Source: an uncultured Eubacteriales bacterium
Lineage (GTDB): Bacteria > Bacillota > Clostridia > Oscillospirales > CAG-272
Length of the DNA stretch: 5,186 bases
Assembly: GCA_934447715.1 (NCBI GenBank)
Contig: CAKSER010000068.1
Span: 1-5,186 of the forward strand
Reading direction: 5' to 3'
Positions 1 through 5,186 of this stretch are shown here, in pieces. How positions within the stretch are numbered: position 1 is the first letter of the stretch; each line of letters opens with the position of its first letter. The notes beneath the pieces were generated by a model. It was not told the origin of the DNA. It searched no databases and worked only from the letters and a program-made list of their open reading frames with translations. Made by a program: the position numbers and the translations under genes.

Positions 1-112
1 GGTGTGGTAACTTAACTGTAACACTTTTGGCTCTCAATTGCTATTCTTTTTTATCGGTGTAACATAGCTGTTGTAATCATACAAAATTAATTGGCGAATA
101 CCTTAGAAACGA
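1..112. other. Non-coding upstream region, no recognised feature
   Basis: No convincing open reading frame, tRNA or terminator hairpin is visible here. The 7-mer TGTAACA occurs twice (17-23 and 58-64), and TTGTA/TACAA make a 5-bp inverted repeat at 71-84; both are short enough to be chance. The stretch could be an upstream regulatory region for the oxidoreductase gene or the tail of an intergenic region whose other gene lies outside the window. Confidence 0.4.
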
Positions 113-141
113 TTGACAAACAAAGCTTAACGTGTTAAAAT
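113..141 (+). promoter_or_regulatory. Sigma-A promoter with extended -10 for the oxidoreductase gene
   Basis: A perfect -35 box TTGACA (113-118) is followed by a 17-base spacer and the -10 box TAAAAT (136-141), one mismatch from consensus. TG at 133-134, one base before the -10, makes it an extended -10 promoter. Transcription would start near 147-150, giving a leader of roughly 55 bases before the ATG at 204. This is the strongest promoter in the window by eye. Confidence 0.78.
127..138. promoter_or_regulatory. Operator-like dyad within the promoter
   Basis: TTAAC-GT-GTTAA is a 12-base element with perfect 5-bp arms. It covers the end of the spacer and the first bases of the -10 box, where a bound repressor would block RNA polymerase. 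Small A/T-flanked dyads centred on CG or GT are common for LacI- and GntR-type regulators, but no regulator gene is in the window and the site occurs once, so this is a suggestion only. Confidence 0.25.
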
Positions 142-203
142 TTAGATGTCCTAGTGTGACAATTTTTGAAATTTATTTTTTACAATAAATTCGGAGGGAA
201 ATT

Positions 204-1268
204 ATGGAAAAGATTAAAGCCGGAATTATCGGAACTGGTGGAATCAGCAAGTTCCACATGGGCGGATATAAGGCGCTTTCTAACTTTGTTGATGTTGTAG
301 CTGTCTGCGATATCGACGAGGAAAAGGTGAAGAATTACGCAAAGGCGTACAACGTTCCGCGTTACTACACCGATTACAACGAGATGATGGCAAAGGAGCA
401 GCTTGACTGTGTCAGCGTTACAACCTGGAACTCTGCTCACAAGGGTGCTACTATTGCAGCACTCAAGGGCGGAGCTAACGTAATCTGCGAGAAGCCGATG
501 GCTATGAACGCAGCAGAGGCAAAGGAAATGCTTGACACTGCAAAAGAAACAGGCAAGCTTCTTCAGATCGGTTTTGTCAGAAGATTTGAGCACGGCTGCG
601 CAACTCTTAAGGAGTACGCAGACTGCGGAGCCTTCGGCGATATTTACTATGCAAAGGTTGCATACCTCCGCAAGGACGGATGCCCCGGCGGATGGTTCGG
701 CGATAAGGAATTCTCCGGCGGAGGTCCGCTTATCGACCTCGGCGTTCATGTAATTGACTTTGCAAGATATATTGCAGGCTGCCCGAAGCCGGTTTCCGCA
801 TACGGTGTTAAGTATAACAACCTCGGACCGAAGAGAGCACAGGGCGGAGCAGAGTCCTGGTCTGTTGACCAGAACGGCGGTCACCCGTTCAATGTTGAGG
901 ACTTCACAACCGCAATGATCAAGTTTGACAACGGTTTCACTCTTTCTCTCGAGACAAGCTTCAACCTCAACATCAAGCAGGATAAGAACTCTATCGAGAT
1001 CTTCGGAACAAAGGCAGGAGCAAGCCTTGCCCCCGGATTTGAGTTCTATACACAGCAGGACGGCCGCTATGTAAACCTTAAGCCTCCGTTCCCGGGCGAC
1101 GATTTTGCACAGATGTTCCGTGACGAGATCAAGGGCTTCGTTGAGGCTTGCGTCGGACTTGCACCCTGCAAGGCACCTGCAGAGGACGGTTACATCCTCA
1201 TGAAGATTATCGATGCAATCTACAAGTCTGCCGAGATCGGCGATTCTGTTGACATCTCTCTTGACTGA
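204..1268 (+). CDS. Gfo/Idh/MocA family NAD(P)-dependent oxidoreductase
   Basis: The 354-residue product has the family's usual length and two-domain form and should be a cytoplasmic dehydrogenase of sugars, inositols or related polyols. The N-terminal Rossmann fold (about 4-120) carries the dinucleotide loop G10-T-G-G-I-S15, and D36 at the end of the second strand suits binding of the NAD ribose. The signature E96-K97-P98 supplies the catalytic lysine. D178-L-G-V-H182, within GGGPLIDLGVHVID, matches the Asp/His pair used in catalysis by inositol dehydrogenase-like members. The C-terminal substrate-binding domain runs from about 125 to 350. The start is fixed by GGAGGG at 193-198, six bases from ATG. 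Codon use is very biased: 28 of 30 Lys are AAG, all Leu are CTT or CTC, and nearly all Asn are AAC, which suggests high expression. It appears monocistronic, ending at a hairpin. The substrate cannot be told from the sequence, and no transporter or sugar kinase gene lies beside it. Confidence 0.93.
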   Translation: MEKIKAGIIGTGGISKFHMGGYKALSNFVDVVAVCDIDEEKVKNYAKAYNVPRYYTDYNEMMAKEQLDCVSVTTWNSAHKGATIAALKGGANVICEKPMAMNAAEAKEMLDTAKETGKLLQIGFVRRFEHGCATLKEYADCGAFGDIYYAKVAYLRKDGCPGGWFGDKEFSGGGPLIDLGVHVIDFARYIAGCPKPVSAYGVKYNNLGPKRAQGGAESWSVDQNGGHPFNVEDFTTAMIKFDNGFTLSLETSFNLNIKQDKNSIEIFGTKAGASLAPGFEFYTQQDGRYVNLKPPFPGDDFAQMFRDEIKGFVEACVGLAPCKAPAEDGYILMKIIDAIYKSAEIGDSVDISLD

Positions 1269-1330
1269 TCCGCTATCGGTTCTTAAAAATCCGAATTAAA
1301 CGGCGGTCAGCCGAAAAAAGCACAAATAAG

Positions 1331-1365
1331 CCCTCCTATGTAAATCATAGGAGGGTCGCTTTTAT
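1331..1365. terminator. Bidirectional rho-independent terminator between convergent genes
   Basis: CCCTCCTATG (1331-1340), loop TAAAT (1341-1345) and CATAGGAGGG (1346-1355) form a perfect 10-bp stem. On the plus strand it is followed by TCGCTTTTATATATA; on the minus strand the flank reads CTTATTTGTGCTTTTTT. It lies between the stop codons of two genes that converge on it, so it can serve both. AAAAGC (1316-1321) and GCTTTT (1358-1363) could also pair and extend the structure across an internal loop. Confidence 0.85.
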
Positions 1366-1371
1366 ATATAC

Positions 1372-1394
1372 CGCTTTGGGATAAGCGATTTTTA
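1372..1394 (+). terminator. Possible weak backup terminator, plus strand
   Basis: CGCTT (1372-1376), loop TGGGAT and AAGCG (1383-1387) form a 5-bp stem followed by ATTTTT. It lies 17 bases past the main hairpin and its T-tract runs into the end of the YitT-family gene. The stem is short, so it would act at most as a backup for plus-strand transcripts that read through. Confidence 0.25.
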
Positions 1395-2285
1395 ACCGTT
1401 TTCGGTATTTGCTTTGAATACGTCGGCAATTTCGGAAATTGTAATGTATGCATTCTTATCAATTTTGTGGATTATTGTCCGGGTTTTTGTAACCTGAAAT
1501 CTGTTTACGACAAAATAAACAATCGTTTTCGGGACATTTGAAAATCCGCCGACAGCGCTTACCTTTGTCATTCCGGTGCCGAATTCCTCCGAAAGAGCTC
1601 TGCATATTTCATCCGGAGCTGTTGTAACTATCATTGCGCATTTTGCACGGTCAATACCTTCAACGACATAGTCGACGGTTTTGAGCGCTGCTATGTATGC
1701 CACAATCGAATAAAGAGGGCGTATCCAGCTGTTTGTTACGATTCCGCATACTATGTATAAAATGATATTATAGATCATAACAAAGGTTCCGACCGTAATG
1801 CCGATCCGCTTTGCAAAGATAACCGCCATTACCTCAATTCCGTCCATGGCTCCCTCAAATCTGATTGCAAGACCGCTTCCGAGTCCGGAAATGATTCCGC
1901 CGAACAGTGCGCAAAGAAGAAGATCGGTTCCGGCAAGCGGCGAAGAGATGCTTACGTCGATCGGTAAAACATCCGTCATTATCCACGCTGCAAGCGAGTA
2001 TATAAAGACGGTGTAGATTGCATATACGGTAAAGGTGATCCCCTGCTTTTTAAGTCCGTAGACGAAAAGCGGAATGTTGAGAATCAAAAGGAAAATCGAC
2101 AGGGACATCCATTCCGGGGTGATCTGGGAAAGAAACATTGATGTTCCGGAAATTCCGCTGTCATAAAGCTCGACAGGAGACAGGAAATAGACAATTCCGA
2201 ATGCGTTTATACATCCTGCGACCGTGAGCATTAGGAAATTCATCGGTCTGAGCGATTTAAAGGCTCCAAGTATTTTCTTTTTCAT
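1392..2285 (-). CDS. YitT family membrane protein with C-terminal DUF2179 domain
   Basis: The 297-residue product fits the YitT family: an integral membrane part (YitT_membrane) followed by a soluble DUF2179 domain. Hydrophobic segments lie at about 16-36, 60-78, 82-107, 121-140, 165-183 and 190-207. The conserved Gly-rich region is seen as GGIISGLGSGLAIRFEGAMD (129-148) and continues GIEVMAV. The cytosolic domain, about 214-291, has the pattern of DUF2179: AMIVTTAPDEICRAL, a Gly-rich turn at V245-G246-G247, and the closing helix region DKNAYITISEIADVF. No biochemical role is firmly established for the family; transport has been suggested. The start is supported by AAAGGAGC (2291-2298), spaced well from the ATG. 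It follows the PASTA kinase gene in the same direction, but a terminator separates them, and its stop faces the oxidoreductase gene across a shared hairpin. The family call is firm, the function unknown. Confidence 0.9.
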   Translation of the reverse strand: MKKKILGAFKSLRPMNFLMLTVAGCINAFGIVYFLSPVELYDSGISGTSMFLSQITPEWMSLSIFLLILNIPLFVYGLKKQGITFTVYAIYTVFIYSLAAWIMTDVLPIDVSISSPLAGTDLLLCALFGGIISGLGSGLAIRFEGAMDGIEVMAVIFAKRIGITVGTFVMIYNIILYIVCGIVTNSWIRPLYSIVAYIAALKTVDYVVEGIDRAKCAMIVTTAPDEICRALSEEFGTGMTKVSAVGGFSNVPKTIVYFVVNRFQVTKTRTIIHKIDKNAYITISEIADVFKANTENG

Positions 2286-2310
2286 GTTCAGCTCCTTTAA
2301 ATAAAGCTAA

Positions 2311-2340
2311 TATAAAAACGGGCTGTCGTTTGGTTGGCAG
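2311..2340 (-). promoter_or_regulatory. Weak candidate promoter for the YitT-family gene, inside the terminator
   Basis: On the minus strand, CTGCCA (2340-2335, four of six matches to TTGACA) lies 18 bases from TTTATA (2316-2311). The elements overlap the terminator hairpin. This is the only room for a promoter between the kinase terminator and the YitT-family start. Both boxes are poor, so the gene may instead depend on read-through from the kinase operon. Confidence 0.2.
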
Positions 2341-2350
2341 TCCGTTTTTA
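2313..2350 (-). terminator. Rho-independent terminator after the kinase gene
   Basis: On the minus strand, TAAAAACGGACTGCC (2350-2336), an 8-base loop and GACAGCCCGTTTTTA (2327-2313) pair over 15 bp with two G-U wobbles, and the 3' arm ends in TTTTT. The stem begins 30 bases beyond the kinase stop codon. The A-tract on the opposite side makes the element nearly symmetric, but no plus-strand gene needs it here. Confidence 0.85.
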
Positions 2351-2380
2351 AAGCTGTTAAAATCGGAATAAATTCACTAT

Positions 2381-4312
2381 TTATAGATTCGGGTCAAGAC
2401 TTCCGTCGGTTACAAGAGGATCCTCGGTTTCGATTGCGGAGCTGTCGCTTTCGTCTGTCTCCGGATTTTCAGGTCCGAGGCTGAAAACAAAGTTGATAGT
2501 TGAGCCCTTGACGACGGTGGTGCTTGCAACGAGGCTCTGGGAAATGATTTTGCCTGCCTCCACGGTATCGGAATATTCCTCTGTGACCTTTCCTATGCGG
2601 AGGATCTGCTCGCCGTTTTGATTTTTCATCTTTGCGGCAGCCTCCTTTTCGGTAAGACCCACAAAATTGCTTACGGTTATCCGGTCAATCTTGCCCTCTA
2701 TGTCATAGCCCTCACTTACATAAAGCGTTACAGAGGAGCCGACTGCAAGTGTTTCTCCGCTTGCCGGGCTCTGGCTTACAACATACCCTGCGTCAACCAT
2801 CTGGCTTTCGACCTTGACGATGTTATCGGAAACCTTTAAGCCGAGATTGTCAAGATCCATTCTTGCCTGCTGGCTGCTCAAATATGTGAGGTTGGGAACA
2901 ACTACCGTTTTTGAGCCCTTGCAGATTTTAAGGGTTATCATGCAATACTGCTCGTTCTGACGTACCTTGCGCTTTTCTCCTCCGTTAGGCTCCTGCGTAA
3001 TGATCGTATTTTCCGGGTAATCCGAGCTGTAAACAGGAATGACCTCCACCTTGTAGATTGCCGGGTCGAACTGTGATGCAAGCCTGTCGCTGTAGACAGA
3101 GCCGACAAGGTGGGGAACGTCTACTGTATAGGTGGTGGTGTCGTTTGCCGCGCTTAGGAGCATCTGCAAAAGCAGGATGCCTGCGACCACGACAACCGCA
3201 AGAAATGCAGAGGCAACGCCGAATATTACCGGGAACATGGACCTGCTCTGTTTTCTTTTCTTCTTCATATCTTTTCCGTCTTCGTTTTCGGATTTTTCCG
3301 TTTCGCTTTCCTCCTCAGCTTCCGAGGAGCTTTTTGGTTGTATATTTTCGGCATAGCCGATTTTTTGATCTGCTGTGTCGGCGGAAGCAGCTGCATCAAC
3401 GGTTGAAAAATCGCCGGTGCGGTTTGCAAAATCCTCCTGCTCGGCTTCCTTTCTTGTTTTGAACTCAAATGACGGATCCGCACGCAGCTGTCTTACATAT
3501 TTAAGCATCTGCGTTGCACTCTGAAAGCGGTTTTTCGGATTCTTCTTCATTGCCGCCATGATTATCTGTTCAAGACCGTGAGGGATATCCTCTGCAATCT
3601 CGTGCGGCCTTTGCGGCTGATTTCTTACCTGCATCAGTGCGACCGAAACCGGGCTGTCGGCGTTGAACGGAAGCTTTCCTGTTGCCATTTCATACATCAT
3701 TACGCCGAGCGAGTAGAGATCGCTTCTCTGGTCGATCGGTCTTCCGCTTGCCTGCTCCGGGCTGATATAAAATACCGTTCCGATTGCCTTGTCGGTCATT
3801 GTCACGGTTTCTGCATTCGGCAGCTTTGCTATTCCGAAATCTGCGACCTTAATTTTTCCGTTTCCGAGGAGCATGATGTTCTGCGGCTTGATATCGCGGT
3901 GGATTATTCCCTTGGAATGCGCATGCTCGAGCGCCATCAGAATCTGTTCCGAGTAGCTTAACAGCTCGTCTACAGGCAGCCTGCCCTTGTTTTCCATATA
4001 GGTTTTAAGGGTGATGCCCTTGACACGCTCCATTACGATATATTTTGCGTGCTCCTTTACCGAGATATCAAAGATTCTTACGATATTCGGGTGGGAGAGC
4101 ATGGAAACCGCTTTGGACTCGTTGATGAATCTTTTTACGGATTGGGCGTCGGATGCCATGTCTTCCTTCAGTAGCTTAATGGCAACGCTTCTTGAAAGCT
4201 TTGTGTCGTATGCCTCAAAAACGACTGCCATTCCTCCGATGCCGATAACCTTGGATATTTCGTATCTTCCGTCAAGCAGTGTTCCGACGTATTTTTCATA
4301 TGATGTATCCAT
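2381..4312 (-). CDS. prkC: PASTA domain-containing Ser/Thr protein kinase (PrkC/PknB/Stk1 type)
   Basis: This is a 643-residue, single-pass membrane receptor kinase. The kinase domain (about 17-275) is complete: Gly loop G24-I-G-G-M-A-V-V31, ATP lysine K46 in VAIK, helix-C E65, catalytic loop H138-R-D140-I-K-P-Q-N145, D158-F-G160, and S184-P-E186 in place of APE. Activation-loop threonines T169, T171, T173 and T179 are likely autophosphorylation sites. A polar, acidic linker (about 285-346) turns into a basic cluster (KKKRK, 350-354) before the membrane helix (about 359-386). Outside are three PASTA repeats, about 398-467, 468-536 and 543-613, expected to bind peptidoglycan fragments, then a 30-residue acidic tail. 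Known relatives control cell-wall synthesis, division and, in spore formers, germination. It lies 51 bases after its phosphatase gene and ends at a hairpin. The start fits the family N-terminus (YVGTLLDGRYEI at 8-19), although the ribosome binding site is weak (AGAGAAAG, about 13 bases away). Confidence 0.96.
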   Translation of the reverse strand: MDTSYEKYVGTLLDGRYEISKVIGIGGMAVVFEAYDTKLSRSVAIKLLKEDMASDAQSVKRFINESKAVSMLSHPNIVRIFDISVKEHAKYIVMERVKGITLKTYMENKGRLPVDELLSYSEQILMALEHAHSKGIIHRDIKPQNIMLLGNGKIKVADFGIAKLPNAETVTMTDKAIGTVFYISPEQASGRPIDQRSDLYSLGVMMYEMATGKLPFNADSPVSVALMQVRNQPQRPHEIAEDIPHGLEQIIMAAMKKNPKNRFQSATQMLKYVRQLRADPSFEFKTRKEAEQEDFANRTGDFSTVDAAASADTADQKIGYAENIQPKSSSEAEEESETEKSENEDGKDMKKKRKQSRSMFPVIFGVASAFLAVVVVAGILLLQMLLSAANDTTTYTVDVPHLVGSVYSDRLASQFDPAIYKVEVIPVYSSDYPENTIITQEPNGGEKRKVRQNEQYCMITLKICKGSKTVVVPNLTYLSSQQARMDLDNLGLKVSDNIVKVESQMVDAGYVVSQSPASGETLAVGSSVTLYVSEGYDIEGKIDRITVSNFVGLTEKEAAAKMKNQNGEQILRIGKVTEEYSDTVEAGKIISQSLVASTTVVKGSTINFVFSLGPENPETDESDSSAIETEDPLVTDGSLDPNL

Positions 4313-4363
4313 AAATAATCGGTCACTTTCTCTTAATTGTGAAATAGAAGGATCAGATGATAA

Positions 4364-5110
4364 TCAGATAATTCCGAGAATGGCAGTTATGTTGTCGGTT
4401 CCGCCGCCCTCGTTTGCCAGCTCAACAAGTCTTTCGGCCTTGTGGCGGATATCGTCCGAGCCCTTTGTCCTCACAGGACGTTTTTTTATTATAGTTTGCA
4501 ACATTTTTTCTTTTTTTACACAGTTTGTCAGACCGTCGGAGCATAAAAGAATATAATTTCCGTCATTTAGGTCGACCTTATAGGAATCCGGAGAGGTTTT
4601 TCTCTCGTTTCCGACAGAACGCGTAATGACATTCTTCATCGGGGCGGACTCCGCCTCCTTTTCGGAAAGCCTTCCTGTGTCTACAAGATACTGAACAAAC
4701 GAATGATCCTTTGTCACCTGCATGATCGTCTTTCCGGACGCCAGGTAAAGCCGGCTGTCTCCGACATTTACAACATATGCCGTCCTGCCGACTATAAGCG
4801 CGGAAACAAGCGTCGTGCCCATTCCTAAAAGAGCGCTGTCCGACTCTGCCTTTTCAAAAACTGCGGCGCACGCCTTCTGCACTCCGTCGGTAAGCAACTT
4901 AAAAATATCGCAATTTTCAAAGTAGCCCTTTTTAACAAATTCGACATATGTACGAAGCGCAAGTTCGCTTGCAATATTTCCGCCGTTTGCGCCGCCCATA
5001 CCGTCGCATACGGTCAGAAGCATAACTCCGCCACAAAGCTCCCGGATGTCAAAGGCATCCTGGTTTGTTGATCGTTTTTTTCCGATATCGCTTTTACCGT
5101 AAAAAAACAT
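4364..5110 (-). CDS. prpC: PP2C family Ser/Thr protein phosphatase (Stp1/PrpC type)
   Basis: The 248-residue cytoplasmic protein has the length and motifs of the bacterial PP2C phosphatases that pair with PASTA kinases. Seen in order are R13-S-T-N-Q-D18, V34-C-D36-G37-M-G-G40, G96-M-G-T-T100, V116-G-D-S-R120, C190-S-D192-G-L-T-N and G236-G-T-D239-N-I. D18, D36, G37, D192 and D239 correspond to the metal-binding positions of the family, so the Mn2+/Mg2+ site looks intact. It should remove phosphate from Ser/Thr residues of the adjacent kinase and its substrates. The start is supported by GGAG (5118-5121) seven bases upstream of ATG. There is no signal peptide or membrane segment. It is the first gene of a minus-strand operon with the kinase, and the 51-base gap between them has no terminator. 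No residue expected for activity is missing. Confidence 0.95.
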   Translation of the reverse strand: MFFYGKSDIGKKRSTNQDAFDIRELCGGVMLLTVCDGMGGANGGNIASELALRTYVEFVKKGYFENCDIFKLLTDGVQKACAAVFEKAESDSALLGMGTTLVSALIVGRTAYVVNVGDSRLYLASGKTIMQVTKDHSFVQYLVDTGRLSEKEAESAPMKNVITRSVGNERKTSPDSYKVDLNDGNYILLCSDGLTNCVKKEKMLQTIIKKRPVRTKGSDDIRHKAERLVELANEGGGTDNITAILGII

Positions 5111-5151
5111 ATTTACACTCCAATGCGAAAAATACGTCTATATCAAAGTAT

Positions 5152-5186
5152 AGTATAACTACTTATAGTATATTATACAATAATTT
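5152..5186 (-). promoter_or_regulatory. A/T-rich promoter region of the phosphatase-kinase operon
   Basis: Reading the minus strand, TTGTAT (5180-5175) is separated by 17 bases from TATACT (5157-5152), an acceptable but imperfect sigma-A pair. A second possibility is the perfect -10 TATAAT at 5177-5172, whose -35 box would fall beyond the window edge. Either gives a short leader before the start at 5110. The region is so rich in TATA-like sequence that the exact site cannot be chosen by eye. Confidence 0.4.

Noticed and set aside
1..50. Possible terminator or riboswitch at the left edge (GTGT...ACAC pairing, then a TTTTTT run at 45-52)
   Set aside because: The pairing covers only four bases with mismatches inside and is separated from the T-run by about 20 bases; no known riboswitch core was recognised.
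180..884. A 234-codon minus-strand open frame opposite the oxidoreductase gene
   Set aside because: It lies fully antisense to a clear enzyme gene whose strong codon bias leaves the opposite frame open. The translation is Cys- and Leu-rich without any recognisable domain, and it would overlap the promoter and ribosome binding site of the real gene.
1301..1320. Small hairpin CGGC-GGTCA-GCCG beside an A-run
   Set aside because: A 4-bp stem is too weak to call separately; the adjacent A-run is better explained as the minus-strand T-tract of the main convergent terminator.
3058..3462. Plus-strand open frames opposite the linker and membrane part of the kinase gene
   Set aside because: They are antisense to a well-supported coding region, rich in Arg, Cys and Phe in the way of shadow frames, and no ribosome binding site or family resemblance was noticed.
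4352..4369. Direct repeat ATCAGAT, two copies 11 bases apart, at the phosphatase stop codon
   Set aside because: Seven bases in A/T-rich sequence, with one copy overlapping the stop codon and end of the coding region; most likely chance.
4011..4556. A 181-codon plus-strand open frame spanning the kinase and phosphatase junction
   Set aside because: It crosses two genuine genes in antisense and reads as low-complexity Ser/Phe-rich sequence; no domain or start signal supports it.
1..5186. Search for a mobile element, CRISPR array, toxin-antitoxin pair, defence system or other new system
   Set aside because: No terminal repeats, transposase or integrase, regularly spaced repeats or small paired genes are visible. 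All sizeable coding regions belong to known families with intact key residues where these are known.

Overview
The window looks like ordinary chromosome from a low-to-moderate GC Gram-positive bacterium, most likely a member of the Clostridia (Bacillota), perhaps of the Oscillospiraceae/Ruminococcaceae type. The grounds are a PASTA-domain Ser/Thr kinase next to a PP2C phosphatase, a YitT/DUF2179 membrane protein, strong GGAGG-type ribosome binding sites, A/T-rich promoters and compact rho-independent terminators. The genus is inference; there is no rRNA or other marker to fix it.

Layout. Positions 1-203 are a non-coding leader with a near-consensus, extended -10 sigma-A promoter (113-141). 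It drives a plus-strand Gfo/Idh/MocA oxidoreductase (204-1268). That gene is convergent with a minus-strand YitT-family membrane protein (1392-2285), and a perfect 10-bp hairpin between them (1331-1355) can terminate transcription in both directions. Further right, on the minus strand, lies a two-gene signalling operon read from right to left: a PP2C protein phosphatase (4364-5110), then after 51 bases a transmembrane PASTA Ser/Thr kinase (2381-4312). A 15-bp hairpin with T-tract (2313-2350) ends that operon just before the YitT gene. An A/T-rich promoter region lies at 5147-5186.

How the genes work together. Phosphatase and kinase form the widespread pair that sets Ser/Thr phosphorylation in response to cell-wall fragments: the kinase senses outside through three PASTA repeats and phosphorylates inside, and the phosphatase reverses this. 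The YitT protein and the oxidoreductase have no evident functional link to that pair or to each other. The oxidoreductase appears set up for high expression (strong promoter, strong ribosome binding site, very biased codons).

I found no mobile element, CRISPR array, structural RNA or convincing novel system. The observations worth a second look are modest: the kinase pair lies outside its usual rlmN...rsgA-rpe setting, the promoter of the oxidoreductase carries an operator-like dyad, and the start of the YitT gene is squeezed against a terminator.
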